Source of the DNA: Fodinibius sp964490705
GTDB lineage: Bacteria > Bacteroidota > Rhodothermia > Balneolales > Balneolaceae
Assembly (NCBI GenBank): GCA_964490705.1
Contig: CAZBCG010000003.1
Coordinates: 62,001 to 126,000, forward strand
Reading direction: 5' to 3'
DNA: 64,000 nt
In this document: positions 45,441-54,354 of the stretch, piece by piece
Layout of the letters: every line of letters begins with the position of its first letter
Position numbering within the stretch: position 1 is the first letter of the stretch
The notes under the pieces: model-generated
The model's database searches: none
The model's input: only the letters and a program-made list of their open reading frames with translations
Told to the model about the DNA's origin: nothing
Program-made: the position numbers and the translations under genes

Positions 45441-46259
45441 TTGCCGATACGCTCCGCTCTTATTTCAATGCTGCTTTGTTTGATATTCCTTTTGGCCCAG
45501 AGCAGTCCCGTCCGGGCTCAGGATTCCCTGCTGACCTATAATCATCCTGATCGACCGCCCACGATGGAGGAGCTACTAACATGGAAAGAGGTATTTATCT
45601 ACGAAGTGCAATATGGGTTTTTGAATTTGGCAACAATTCAAACAACGATTGTGCGCGATACGCTTCACCGGGGCCAGCAGGTCTGGTGGTTGCAGACGGT
45701 TATCAAATCTAACCCCGATATTCCGTTTATCAGAAGAGAAGAAAATGAGTATAATACTTTCTTTGTGGCTACCGATAGCCTGCCGTACACACAGGTATAT
45801 TGGCGTGACAACATGGATGAAAATGAGTACAACGAAGAGCGATATTTCTTCGATTATGATCGCCAAAAGGTGTATGTTTCCGAACGCGGTCAGCCGGTGG
45901 ATACACTGGAGATCACCCAGCCGGCAAATTCCGGGCACTTGACTTTTTATTACTCCCGACTTTTCGCTGGCACTGGGAAAGAGTATCGATATCCCGTGTA
46001 TATTAACCAAGAGAAAGGGTACATCACCGGACAAAACAGTTCGGAATCGAAACGCAGGCAGTATTGGGCTTTTGCGCAACCGATCGAGACCTATTCTAGT
46101 AACGGACAAGTAGATGTGAATGGTCCATTTGGATTTACCGGCAATTATAAGGCCTGGCACTCGGCCGATGACCTGCGGATTCCCGTTGAGGCCCATGTTA
46201 AAGTGTGGCTGGGGAGCGTGAAAGTGAAAATTGTTAACTATCAAAAAGTACGTCGATAA
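45441..46259 (+). CDS. DUF3108 domain protein, exported
   Basis: A protein of about 272 residues. The body (EVFIYEVQYGFLNLATIQTTIV ... RIPVEAHVKVWLGSVKVKIVNYQ) matches the DUF3108 fold, a beta-rich domain of unknown function in Gram-negative envelopes. An in-frame TTG at 45441 gives a good signal peptide (PIRSALISMLLCLIFLLAQ, cleavage near VRAQ). ATG codons exist at 45360 and 45468 too, and the far upstream start at 45336 would overlap the divergent lipoprotein gene. The dut gene follows 4 bp after the stop. Confidence 0.75.
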   Translation: MPIRSALISMLLCLIFLLAQSSPVRAQDSLLTYNHPDRPPTMEELLTWKEVFIYEVQYGFLNLATIQTTIVRDTLHRGQQVWWLQTVIKSNPDIPFIRREENEYNTFFVATDSLPYTQVYWRDNMDENEYNEERYFFDYDRQKVYVSERGQPVDTLEITQPANSGHLTFYYSRLFAGTGKEYRYPVYINQEKGYITGQNSSESKRRQYWAFAQPIETYSSNGQVDVNGPFGFTGNYKAWHSADDLRIPVEAHVKVWLGSVKVKIVNYQKVRR

Positions 46260-46263
46260 TATT

Positions 46264-46707
46264 ATGAAGATTGCGTTCAAGAAGCTTGAACATGCAACCG
46301 ATTTGGAGCTGCCCTCATACGAATCAGAATATGCAGCGGGTATGGATATTCGCGCTGCATTAGAGGAGCCTGTGACACTGGAACCGGGCGAACGAACGCT
46401 CATTCCCACGGGATTAAAGATGGCACTTCCCAAAGGATATGAAGCACAAATTCGCCCCCGCAGTGGCTTGGCCTACCGAAATGGCGTAACAATGCTCAAT
46501 ACGCCCGGTACTATCGATGCCGACTATCGTGGAGAGGTGAAGTTGCTGGCGGTAAACCTGGGCGATGAGCCGTTTGAGATAACCCACGGCGACCGTGTGG
46601 CGCAGATGGTTATTGCTCCGGTAATCCAGGCCGAAGTCGATGAAGTGGATACCCTGCTCGATACCGAGCGCGGCGACGGCGGCTTTGGCAGTACGGGAGT
46701 TAAGTAG
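46264..46707 (+). CDS. dut: dUTP diphosphatase
   Basis: A 147-residue trimeric dUTPase that keeps uracil out of DNA and provides dUMP. All five motifs are present: AAGMDIRA, PRSGLAYRNGV, NTPGTIDADYRGEV, GDRVAQMVI and RGDGGFGSTG, the last being the flexible C-terminal lid. The ATG at 46264 is used; an upstream ATG at 46231 would overlap the DUF3108 gene. It lies 4 bp after that gene and is presumably cotranscribed. Confidence 0.96.
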   Translation: MKIAFKKLEHATDLELPSYESEYAAGMDIRAALEEPVTLEPGERTLIPTGLKMALPKGYEAQIRPRSGLAYRNGVTMLNTPGTIDADYRGEVKLLAVNLGDEPFEITHGDRVAQMVIAPVIQAEVDEVDTLLDTERGDGGFGSTGVK

Positions 46708-46770
46708 GTATTAGTTAATCGTTATTTGTTATTGGTTTGTCCATTAACCAGTAACAAATAACTAATAACC
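46707..46770. repeat. Imperfect inverted repeat of the GTTATTAGTTATT type
   Basis: Left arm GGTATTAGTTAATCGTTATT... (from 46707) pairs imperfectly over about 28 bp with the right arm ending ...CTAATAACC at 46770, around a short centre near 46740. It fills nearly all the gap between dut and the MFS gene. Its word structure is typical of dispersed A/T repeats. Confidence 0.6.
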
Positions 46771-46776
46771 AAGAAT

Positions 46777-48060
46777 TTGCTCGATAAGATACGTCCATAT
46801 ATAAACTTGGTATCCCAGAACCGGGATTATCGCCGGCTGTGGCTGAGCCAGATCATATCGAATTTTGGGGACTGGTTTGGCATCCTGGCCGTCTATGCGC
46901 TCATTACACGCTATTCCGATTCCGAATTCCTGCTGGGACTGATCATCGTCGTAAAGATGATGAGCCTGGCCAGCTTTTCTCCCTTTGCGGGATATCTGAC
47001 TGACCGATTCAATCGCCGCCGCATTATGATTATGTGCGACCTGTTGCGCGGGGTTATTGTTGCAGGATTGCTGCTCGTGGTTTCTTACGATACGCTCTGG
47101 TTGGCCTATGTGCTCACGGCATTGCAGATGATGTTATCGGCTGTCTTTGAGCCGGCAAAAACATCGTCTATTCCCAATGTGACTACCGAGGATGAGCTCG
47201 TGGATGCGAATGTGCTGTCAGCAGCAAGCTGGAGCATTATTTTTACGTTGGGAATGGGGTTTGGCGGACTGGCAACGGCTTGGCTGGGTACCGATCTTGT
47301 TTTCATTATTGACGCCTGTACGTATGTACTTTCGGCGTGGTTTATTTATCGAGCCGTCATCCCACAAGAAAAAATGTCAGAGGCCGAACTCAAGCGGACG
47401 CGCAACCCGCTGACGGGCATCAAAGAGGGATTCCAGTATTTGTTTGCAAATCACCAGGTATTGCGTCCCACACTGGCCAAAGCCTGCTATACCATGTTTT
47501 TGGGGGCACTTACCTACATGCTGATTTTGGTTTCCGAAGATGTACTGATGATGGGCAGTATAGGCATTGGGCTGTTGTATGCATCGCGCGGGGTAGGAAC
47601 CGGTATTGGTCCGGTGATAGGGCGACGCATTTTTGACGAGGAGTGCGATTGGGTACGGGCAATGGGACTGTGTATGATTTTTGGCGGATTGATGTACTCC
47701 GTAGTGGGATTGACAACCAGCTTTACCATCATGATGGTCTTCGTTTTTATCGCCCATGCCGCATCGGGTGCCAACTGGGTGATGAGCACTGTTTTATTGC
47801 AGCGCCGCACCACGGATACATTTCGCGGACGAATTTTCAGTACCGAATGGCTGCTGTTTACGCTTGCACAATCTGCTTCGGTGATGTTGGCATCGTGGGT
47901 GCTCGAAAATGAGTGGCTGACTATTCAGCAGACGATGATCGTTTTTGCACTGCTGTTGAGTGTGACAGGATTAATCTGGCACTGGACGGTGACCCAAGAG
48001 GAGCAAAGTTACCAGGAAGCACGGGCAGAAATGAAGGAGACGGTTAAGGCCGCAGAGTAG
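46777..48060 (+). CDS. MFS transporter
   Basis: A 427-residue major facilitator with 12 predicted transmembrane segments. The cytoplasmic loop signature between TM2 and TM3 is AGYLTDRFNRRRIMIMCD. The start LDKIRPYINLVSQNRDYRRLWLSQIISNFGDWFGI resembles the EntS-like exporter group. A TTG start at 46777 is needed, since the first in-frame ATG would remove TM1. Substrate is unknown; export of a small molecule or drug is inference. A dispersed repeat precedes it, and it is convergent with the PH-domain gene. Confidence 0.85.
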   Translation: MLDKIRPYINLVSQNRDYRRLWLSQIISNFGDWFGILAVYALITRYSDSEFLLGLIIVVKMMSLASFSPFAGYLTDRFNRRRIMIMCDLLRGVIVAGLLLVVSYDTLWLAYVLTALQMMLSAVFEPAKTSSIPNVTTEDELVDANVLSAASWSIIFTLGMGFGGLATAWLGTDLVFIIDACTYVLSAWFIYRAVIPQEKMSEAELKRTRNPLTGIKEGFQYLFANHQVLRPTLAKACYTMFLGALTYMLILVSEDVLMMGSIGIGLLYASRGVGTGIGPVIGRRIFDEECDWVRAMGLCMIFGGLMYSVVGLTTSFTIMMVFVFIAHAASGANWVMSTVLLQRRTTDTFRGRIFSTEWLLFTLAQSASVMLASWVLENEWLTIQQTMIVFALLLSVTGLIWHWTVTQEEQSYQEARAEMKETVKAAE

Positions 48061-48068
48061 GATTTTTG

Positions 48069-48596
48069 TTACTCGAAGTGTTTACGTTCTTCTTCGTAAT
48101 CCTCATCCGAGACTAATCCCTGCTGCCAAAGTCCGGTTAGGTAATCCATTTTATCCATGCTGCCGGGTTTGTGATCGGGCTCTTTGGGTTCTGTTTTAGC
48201 TTTTTGTTTCTGGCGTTCTTTTTCGGCATAAATGGCTTTTTCAAGCACATTTTTGATATTCTGCGGATCCTCCATTCCCCGCAGAGTCATCGAGGTTGCC
48301 GATGTTTGCAATACAATATTTCCAACGCCCATTTTCTGCTGCAGCCAGCTTTGCTGCAGTTCCACCTGATCGATATTGGTCAGGTCAATATTGCGTTGAT
48401 ACTTGTCATCGCGGCTGGTGATTTGGGTATCGCTGAATTGGTAAGTATACTTTTTTTGTTGCTTTCGCATCCAGTAGAATCCCAGCAGACCAATCCCCAA
48501 AACGGGAATGAGCAAGATGGAAACGGCATAACCGAGAATATGATTTTTCCAACTCGGGGAAAGTGAAATGGTTTTGCTTTGTGCTTGATCAGCCAT
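48069..48596 (-). CDS. Membrane protein with PH-like and SHOCT domains
   Basis: A 175-residue protein. Two hydrophobic segments (ILGYAVSILLIPVLGIGLLGFYWM, about residues 19-43) anchor a bacterial PH-like domain (YTYQFSDTQITSRDDKYQRNIDLTNIDQVEL ...). After a charged linker (EKERQKQKAKTEPKEPDHK) it ends in a SHOCT domain (MDYLTGLWQQGLVSDEDYEEERKHF), often found as an oligomerisation tail. Function is unknown. It stands divergent from the cytochrome c maturation operon. Confidence 0.75.
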   Translation of the reverse strand: MADQAQSKTISLSPSWKNHILGYAVSILLIPVLGIGLLGFYWMRKQQKKYTYQFSDTQITSRDDKYQRNIDLTNIDQVELQQSWLQQKMGVGNIVLQTSATSMTLRGMEDPQNIKNVLEKAIYAEKERQKQKAKTEPKEPDHKPGSMDKMDYLTGLWQQGLVSDEDYEEERKHFE

Positions 48597-48754
48597 GGCA
48601 GTTATCTCAAATTTGAGAATACAGATGTACTACTGTAAAGTTAGGTAAAATTTGCGAAATGCGAAGGGGAAAAGACTAAGTTTTCCCAAACAGATTTCGT
48701 ATATTACCACGCTTTTGAAACAGCGCTGAGTAATCAGCTTAATTGACAGAATTG

Positions 48755-49423
48755 ATGAAGCTAAAAGCCTGGAAATATATTGTTGCGCTCTGGATGACCG
48801 GAGTAATTATTGCGGGATTCTTGATCTCGATACCGGAAATTCCCGCGCTCGAAGAATCGGCTCGAAATCTTTTTTTTCATGTGCCCATGTGGATGACGAT
48901 GTCGGTTTGTTTTGCCGCGGGATTATTTTATAGCATTAAGTATTTAAATTCGCCTGATTTAGCGGTTGATCGTAAAGCCGAGACGGCCACACAGATTGGC
49001 TTAATTTTTGGCATCTGTGGATTATTGACAGGGTCACTTTGGGCTCGGTTTACATGGGGTACCTGGTGGACATTTTCTGAGCCGCGGATGAATCTTTCGG
49101 CGTTGGGGATGATGATTTATGTCGCCTATTTTGTGTTGCGCACGGCATTCGACAATCCTGAAAAGCGAGCCAAAATTGCGGCCGTTTTTAATGTATTTGC
49201 GGCAACCACCATCCCATTTTTACTGTATATAATACCCCGGCAGCTTCCGAGCCTGCACCCCGGGGCCGAGGGCAATCCTGCTTTCAGTGATATTACGGCG
49301 CCTGAATTGCGGTATGTGTTTTATCCCGCAGTCGTGGGATTTATCGGCTTGGCGGTATGGATGATCAACATTCTGAACCGTTATAAAACTGTTAAGCATC
49401 AAATTGAACAGCAGAAAGCATGA
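48755..49423 (+). CDS. ccmC: Cytochrome c maturation/haem export protein CcmC
   Basis: A 222-residue membrane protein with six predicted helices. It belongs to the haem-handling CcmC/CcsA family and passes haem to CcmE. The Trp-rich WWTFSEPRMNLSALGMMIYVAYFVLR matches the WWD-type periplasmic loop region of the family. A TTG at 48743 is a weaker alternative start. It is the first gene of a compact operon with ccmD, ccmE and ccmF; ccmA, ccmB, ccmG and ccmH are not in the window. Confidence 0.9.
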   Translation: MKLKAWKYIVALWMTGVIIAGFLISIPEIPALEESARNLFFHVPMWMTMSVCFAAGLFYSIKYLNSPDLAVDRKAETATQIGLIFGICGLLTGSLWARFTWGTWWTFSEPRMNLSALGMMIYVAYFVLRTAFDNPEKRAKIAAVFNVFAATTIPFLLYIIPRQLPSLHPGAEGNPAFSDITAPELRYVFYPAVVGFIGLAVWMINILNRYKTVKHQIEQQKA

Positions 49424-49689
49424 GTTTTTCTCTAATCCAGGTACAAGAAGATACGGCTGCGGTCGTTGATACCTTGTCAAAGTCATACTCCTCAAAATGG
49501 GAGGCGGCATCCGGCTTTGAACAAGCGGGACCGCTGATGCAAACGATGGCCTCGAATGATCTCATTTTTATTGTTTTGGGCGTTAGCCTGATCATCTGGC
49601 TGGTGCTGCTGTTTTTTATCATCCGGATAGACAAAAAAGTAGGGAAGCTCGAAGAAGAACTTGAACATTCTAAAGCAAAAGAAGCATGA
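49420..49689 (+). CDS. ccmD: CcmD-like small membrane protein
   Basis: An 89-residue protein with a single helix (DLIFIVLGVSLIIWLVLLFFII, about residues 46-67) followed by a charged cytoplasmic coil (KVGKLEEELEHSKAKEA). It has no sequence motif strong enough to prove identity, but its size, topology and position between ccmC and ccmE fit the CcmD role in haem release from the CcmC/E complex. It overlaps ccmC by four bases and ccmE by four (ATGA both times). The 45-residue N-terminal extension is longer than in E. coli CcmD. Confidence 0.75.
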   Translation: MSFSLIQVQEDTAAVVDTLSKSYSSKWEAASGFEQAGPLMQTMASNDLIFIVLGVSLIIWLVLLFFIIRIDKKVGKLEEELEHSKAKEA

Positions 49690-50090
49690 AACCGAAGCTC
49701 ATTATCGGCATTATCGCCATTGTTGGTTTTACCTCGCTGTTGATGTATAATTTTGGAAACAGCATTAGCACGTACGTCAACTTTGAACAGGCCTCGGGGA
49801 TGGAAGGGGCGCATGTAGTTGGCACCTTGGATGATTCCCAGGATTACGGTTTTTCGATGGAGACTAAGCAGTTTTCGTTTTATATGGAGGATGAGGCCGG
49901 CAATGTACGGCGCGTGATCTATCCCAAGAATAAGCCCAACAATTTTGAAGAGGCCGACAAGCTGGTGGTCATTGGTAAGATGCAAAACGGCGTCTTTTAT
50001 GCCAACGAAATGCTGATGAAATGTCCATCTAAATACAACAACGCTGATGCTGCGCAATTCGAAAAAGCGAATGCTTCAAAGAGTTCTTAA
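49686..50090 (+). CDS. ccmE: Cytochrome c maturation haem chaperone CcmE, CxxxY type
   Basis: A 134-residue periplasmic haem chaperone with an N-terminal membrane anchor (LIIGIIAIVGFTSLLMY). The beta-barrel body includes GAHVVGTLDDSQ and VVIGKMQNGVFYANEMLMKCPSKY. The haem-attaching residue is Cys113, in C-P-S-K-Y, with Tyr117, instead of the E. coli His130 in HxxxY. CxxxY CcmE variants are known from some Deltaproteobacteria and archaea. The start overlaps ccmD by four bases; ccmF begins 3 bp after the stop. Confidence 0.9.
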   Translation: MKPKLIIGIIAIVGFTSLLMYNFGNSISTYVNFEQASGMEGAHVVGTLDDSQDYGFSMETKQFSFYMEDEAGNVRRVIYPKNKPNNFEEADKLVVIGKMQNGVFYANEMLMKCPSKYNNADAAQFEKANASKSS

Positions 50091-50093
50091 CAG

Positions 50094-52583
50094 ATGATTG
50101 AATTTCTCGGTAAACTGTTTGTCAACGCATCATTTCTGTGCGCGATTCTGGCTGCTGTCGGTTATTATTGGTATGCCCAAAAGGATGAAAACCAATATTT
50201 TCGAATTTCGAACTGGCTGTTTGGATTCCAGGGATTATTTCTGCTTGCCGCATCAGGATTGCTGTTTTATATCATTCTGACCCACCAGTTTAATTTTTAT
50301 TATGTATTCAATTATACGAGCAGCGATCTGCAGCTTAAATACCTGATTTCGGCCTTCTGGGGTGGACAAGAGGGCAGCTTTATGGTGTGGATTCTGTGTT
50401 CTACACTGCTGGGGTTTGGACTGATGAGCTGGACACGCAAGCCTTATCGCGGACCGGTACTCTTCTTTTTGACGCTTACGCAGATCTTTTTGCTTTCGAT
50501 GATTTCGGGCATCTCGATCGGTGATTTTTCGCTTGGTGCTTCTCCGTTCCGGTCTCTGGCCGAAGCGATGCCGAATGCCCCGTTTTTGCAATCTAATCCC
50601 GATTTTGTACCTCAAGACGGCAAGGGCCTCAACGACCTGCTCAAAAGTCCCTGGATGATGATCCATCCGCCTATTTTATTTGTGGGATTCTCGATGATGA
50701 CCATTCCGTATTGTTTTGCGATGGCTGCTCTCTGGAAACAAAAATACAACGAGTGGGTTGGCCCTGCACTGCCGTGGACGCTCGGCGCTAATGTTGCACT
50801 GCTCACCGCTATTTTTCTCGGTGGCTACTGGGCATATGTTACGCTCTCATTTGGTGGTTACTGGGCATGGGATCCCGTAGAAAATGCGTCGTTTGTGCCT
50901 TGGCTGCTTGGCACGGCGGGTATCCATACGATGATCATCCAACGAAAAAGTTCGACTTCTCAAAAGGCATCGATCTTATTTGCCATTTTGGCTTATGTAG
51001 CGGTGGTATATGAGACCTTTCTGACCCGTTCGGGAGTATTGTCTGATGCCTCGGTACACAGCTTTGTGGATCTGGGATTATATAATCAGCTGGTTGTATT
51101 TATGGCAGTGGTGACGGTTATTGGGCTGGGTATGTTTTTCTATCGGTATAAAGAGCTGCCCTCCCAGAAAAATGAGTCGAAGTTTTTGAGCCGAGAGTTT
51201 ATGACCTTTGCCGGCGCAATGGTGCTTTTTCTGCTTGGGCTGGTGATTATTCTGGGTACGAGCTCACCCATTATCGGTCGGCTGTTTGTCGAAAATCCGA
51301 CACCGCCGGAGGTTAGTTTTTATAATGAGTGGACGATGCCGTTGGCGATGCTTGCAGCAATTCTCACTGTGTTGGGGCAGTACCTATTCTGGAAGCGTCA
51401 GGATGCGGAGTCGCTTGCCGATGAACTCACCTGGCCGGTAGCAATTTCATGTGTGCTGACGTTAGCATCTATCGTCATCGGGGAGGTGCGCAATATTTAT
51501 TATATGGTGTATCTGTTAACGGCCTGGTTTGCTGTTGTTGGTAACGGCACGATTATGATTCGCCTGATCACCCAAAACACCAAGCTTATTGGCGGGGCGT
51601 TAACGCATGTTGGTTTTGGGATTTTGCTGCTGGGTATTTTGGCCTCCTCGGCTTATAACGAAAATCTGCTGGATCAGTCGGTCGAGAACTATAATGCTGC
51701 TATTGAGCGTGGAGAAATTACCGATGAACAGGGATTCACAAAAACGCAGAAAGTAAACTTTTTACAGCTCAAGCTAAATCAACCCAAGGTTCTTGATGAC
51801 AAGTACAAAGTAACCTATGAGGGATATACGCTACGAAATCAATCCCGCCCCGGTCAGCAAGAGTACCGCATAAAATTTGAGCCCGCCGACGGTGAAGGAG
51901 AACAGTTTGTATTAAATCCGGTTGTATATCCCATGCTGTCGTCTTCGACGGCCGAGAATATTCAGTGGTCGGTGAGCCCGGATGTGAAAACCGGTTTTTT
52001 GAGTGATGTGTATCTCTATGTTTCGGGTAGCTCTTACGTAGAGCGTCGCAATGAGCAGGCCAAAGAACAGGCTTCAAAAACGCAGCCGGCGTCGGCTACC
52101 GATGAAGATACTGTAACGACTCAAACAGTATCTGTCGGCAAGGGACAAACTATCGCTGTGGGGAGTTATGATTTGAAATTTAATGATTACGGAAAGATCC
52201 AAAATACCAAGCTGCAGGATAGTACGATGATCGCTGTGCGTGCCAATTTAGAAATAAGTTTACGTGGCAGCGATGAATCTGCACAACTGCGTCCGATGTT
52301 TTCGGTCTATAGCAAAGACGGAGAAAACTGGACGTATGCACCGCCCGTTAAGATACCCGGAAAGGAGGATGCTTCCATTCAGTTTAGCCGGGTTAATCCA
52401 TCCAATGGAGATATTGAGCTCACTATTCGCGGTATTGATAAAGAAGTGAAAGAAGAATGGGTGTTGCTGGTGGCCGAAGAAAAACCGTTTATCTCGGTGG
52501 TTTGGTTGGGCACCTTTTTGCTGATGGCTGGATTTAGCGTTTCCATTTTCCGACATTGGGATCGGGAACGAAAGAAATCATAA
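50094..52583 (+). CDS. ccmF: Cytochrome c-type biogenesis protein CcmF
   Basis: An 829-residue membrane protein of the haem lyase complex with about 15 helices. Landmarks are the WGGQEGSFMVWILC helix and the WWD loop variant GGYWAWDPVENASFVPWL, followed by TRSGVLSDASVHSF. A large periplasmic domain of about 280 residues follows residue 530, before the last helix near the C-terminus (FISVVWLGTFLLMAGFSVSIF). This size is above the roughly 650 residues of E. coli CcmF, the extra being in the periplasmic domain. Last gene of the visible ccm operon. Confidence 0.93.
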   Translation: MIEFLGKLFVNASFLCAILAAVGYYWYAQKDENQYFRISNWLFGFQGLFLLAASGLLFYIILTHQFNFYYVFNYTSSDLQLKYLISAFWGGQEGSFMVWILCSTLLGFGLMSWTRKPYRGPVLFFLTLTQIFLLSMISGISIGDFSLGASPFRSLAEAMPNAPFLQSNPDFVPQDGKGLNDLLKSPWMMIHPPILFVGFSMMTIPYCFAMAALWKQKYNEWVGPALPWTLGANVALLTAIFLGGYWAYVTLSFGGYWAWDPVENASFVPWLLGTAGIHTMIIQRKSSTSQKASILFAILAYVAVVYETFLTRSGVLSDASVHSFVDLGLYNQLVVFMAVVTVIGLGMFFYRYKELPSQKNESKFLSREFMTFAGAMVLFLLGLVIILGTSSPIIGRLFVENPTPPEVSFYNEWTMPLAMLAAILTVLGQYLFWKRQDAESLADELTWPVAISCVLTLASIVIGEVRNIYYMVYLLTAWFAVVGNGTIMIRLITQNTKLIGGALTHVGFGILLLGILASSAYNENLLDQSVENYNAAIERGEITDEQGFTKTQKVNFLQLKLNQPKVLDDKYKVTYEGYTLRNQSRPGQQEYRIKFEPADGEGEQFVLNPVVYPMLSSSTAENIQWSVSPDVKTGFLSDVYLYVSGSSYVERRNEQAKEQASKTQPASATDEDTVTTQTVSVGKGQTIAVGSYDLKFNDYGKIQNTKLQDSTMIAVRANLEISLRGSDESAQLRPMFSVYSKDGENWTYAPPVKIPGKEDASIQFSRVNPSNGDIELTIRGIDKEVKEEWVLLVAEEKPFISVVWLGTFLLMAGFSVSIFRHWDRERKKS

Positions 52584-52650
52584 GGTTAGGTTTTTCGAGA
52601 TTTGGTTTGACTTTTGAAGAAAGGATGAGAAAAAATCCCTACTTGCCTGT

Positions 52651-52720
52651 CCCGAAACATCGGGGAGGAGGGTGACCTATCCGCCCAGCCGGCGGATGGG
52701 TCGGGAGGTGTCATCCTCAA
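52651..52720. repeat. REP-like composite palindromic repeat
   Basis: A first hairpin CCCGA-AACA-TCGGG (52651-52664) precedes a 12-bp stem, GACCTATCCGCC (52674-52685) with GGCGGATGGGTC (52691-52702), with 11 Watson-Crick pairs and one G-T pair. The word TGTCATCCTCAATTTGAG follows. Both words recur at 7445-7500. It lies between ccmF and the DUF5683 gene. Confidence 0.7.
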
Positions 52721-52799
52721 TTTGAGAAAATAATTTTCTCTCCGAGAAATCACAGAAGTACTTTTCTCGAGGATAGAATTGATATATAGCTAAGCTGTA

Positions 52800-53453
52800 A
52801 TGAAATCACTGCTTTCACTTTTACTCATAATGATGTTATGTACCGTGGAAGTGGTTTCTCAACCTGCCACTGAGCAGCAGCCCGATCCCAAAATTGCATT
52901 TCTAAAATCGCTGGCTGTTCCCGGTTGGGGACATCACCACGTCAACAAATCCAACTGGACGCGCGGACAGTATCATTTGGGGGCCGATGCGGTACTGTTG
53001 TTAAGCTATCTTGGATTATCGGTGCATGTGAATAATGTAGAGCAAAATTGGTATGCCTATGGAAAGTCAGAAGCTGGTGTCCCGATTGAGGGACGCAGTC
53101 GTAATTTTCAGCTAGCCGTAGGTGATTACATCAGCCTGGAAGCCTACAACGATTATCAGCTGCGCAGCCGAAATTGGGATCGACTTTTTGAGGATCGCCC
53201 GGAAAACCGATGGCAGTGGGGGAGTGAGAGCGAGCGATCTCGTTATAATACCCTGCGCAGTAATTTTGAGCAGATTGATCAGCAGTTGCCGGCCCTGCTG
53301 GGGATGATGCTGGTAAATCGGGTCATCAGTGGTATCAGTGCGTATAATCGCGCCAAAAAACGTACAGAGATGCAGCAAGTCAGCAGTACGATTTCGGTAT
53401 CACCGTATCAGTACAGCCAGGGTGTTGTGGCCAATATTAATATCCATTTCTAG
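52800..53453 (+). CDS. DUF5683-like exported protein
   Basis: A 217-residue exported protein with signal MKSLLSLLLIMMLCTVEVVSQ. The core IAFLKSLAVPGWGHHHVNKSNWTRGQYHLGADAVLLLSYLG is of the DUF5683 type (P-G-x-G followed by a hydrophobic helix), and a second hydrophobic stretch (LPALLGMMLVNRVISGISAYNRAK) follows. It is a shorter relative of the protein at 11781-12686. Function is unknown. It lies two bases upstream of truA and probably shares its transcript. Confidence 0.75.
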   Translation: MKSLLSLLLIMMLCTVEVVSQPATEQQPDPKIAFLKSLAVPGWGHHHVNKSNWTRGQYHLGADAVLLLSYLGLSVHVNNVEQNWYAYGKSEAGVPIEGRSRNFQLAVGDYISLEAYNDYQLRSRNWDRLFEDRPENRWQWGSESERSRYNTLRSNFEQIDQQLPALLGMMLVNRVISGISAYNRAKKRTEMQQVSSTISVSPYQYSQGVVANINIHF

Positions 53454-53455
53454 CA

Positions 53456-54193
53456 ATGCCGCGATACAAAATTTGTATTGAATTTGAGGGTACTGATTAC
53501 AATGGTTGGCAAAAGCAGCCCAATGGGGATACCGTGGAAGAGCAAATTGAATCAGCACTTGCTCAGATTTTGCGTCAGCCGGTAGATATTATAGGGCAGG
53601 GACGTACCGACAGCGGTGTGCATGCCGAAGGGCAGGTGGCCCATTTCGATTTCCCCGAAGAGCTTGATCGGGATCGCCTGTTGTATGCCCTGCTCGGAGT
53701 GTTACCGCATGATATTGCTGTTTGGGATATGCAGGAAGTGGCCCCCGATTTCCATGCCCGTTTTGATGCTCTTTCGCGTCGCTATCGGTATCAGATTGCG
53801 CGACGCCCCATGCCGCTGCTTCGTTCAACATCAGAAATGGTATTGGATGATCTGGATATTGCTGCCATGAAAACATGCGCACAGAAAATTCGCGGTACGC
53901 ATAATTTTGACAGCTTTACCAAGCCGGATAACGAAAATCCCGATTCTGCTTGTGAGGTGATGTTATCTGAATTTTCAGAATCAGATTCACTGCTCATATA
54001 TAAAATTGAAGCTAACCGGTTTGTCCGCCACATGGTGCGCAGACTTGTTGGTACGATGGTAGAGGTGGGAAAAGGCAGTCGATCAGCCGAAGAGTTTATA
54101 AGTTTGATAGAAAATCCGAGCAAAGATAAGAACGCACATGGGGCAGCTGCTCAGGGATTAATCCTGGAAAAGGTTTGCTACAAAAAAGGATAA
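53456..54193 (+). CDS. truA: tRNA pseudouridine(38-40) synthase TruA
   Basis: A 245-residue enzyme that modifies U38-U40 in the anticodon arm of many tRNAs. The N-terminal IEFEGTDYNGWQKQPNGDTVEEQIE and the catalytic Asp in GQGRTDSGVHAEGQVAHF are intact, as is FVRHMVRRLVGTMVEVGKG. Length is standard. It lies two bases after the DUF5683 gene. The tRNA-Asn gene that follows has its own promoter. Confidence 0.95.
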   Translation: MPRYKICIEFEGTDYNGWQKQPNGDTVEEQIESALAQILRQPVDIIGQGRTDSGVHAEGQVAHFDFPEELDRDRLLYALLGVLPHDIAVWDMQEVAPDFHARFDALSRRYRYQIARRPMPLLRSTSEMVLDDLDIAAMKTCAQKIRGTHNFDSFTKPDNENPDSACEVMLSEFSESDSLLIYKIEANRFVRHMVRRLVGTMVEVGKGSRSAEEFISLIENPSKDKNAHGAAAQGLILEKVCYKKG

Positions 54194-54200
54194 AAAAATC

Positions 54201-54232
54201 TTGACTCGAATCCCCTTAATCTGTTATATTTG
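54201..54232 (+). promoter_or_regulatory. Promoter of the tRNA-Asn gene
   Basis: TTGACT (54201-54206) and TATATT (54225-54230) are 18 bp apart, and TATATTTG (54225-54232) fits the Bacteroidota consensus TAnnTTTG. It lies about 43 bp before the mature tRNA start. Confidence 0.7.
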
Positions 54233-54274
54233 TGCTCTCTTTGAAACGGTTGAAGATATTTAAAAGAGTTACAT

Positions 54275-54346
54275 TCCTCGGTAGCTCAGCGGCAGAGCAA
54301 TCGGCTGTTAACCGATGGGTCGTAGGTTCGAATCCTACCCGGGGAG
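54275..54346 (+). tRNA. tRNA-Asn (anticodon GTT)
   Basis: A complete 72-nucleotide cloverleaf. Acceptor stem TCCTCGG pairs with CCGGGGA (one G-T), the D-arm carries AGCTCAGCGGCAGAGC, the anticodon stem-loop is ATCGG-CTGTTAA-CCGAT with GTT at 34-36, and the T-arm GTAGG-TTCGAAT-CCTAC is perfect. The discriminator base is G, as expected for Asn. CCA is not encoded. A strong terminator follows, and a degraded partial copy lies at 54678-54740. Confidence 0.95.
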
Positions 54347-54354
54347 CTTGATGG

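Noticed and set aside
45576..46433. Leftward 285-residue frame opposite DUF3108 and dut
   Set aside because: Antisense to two supported genes, with no family resemblance.
52585..52799. CRISPR array or small RNA in the repeat region after ccmF
   Set aside because: The repeats are hairpins of different sequence without regular spacers, so a REP-like element is the better reading.
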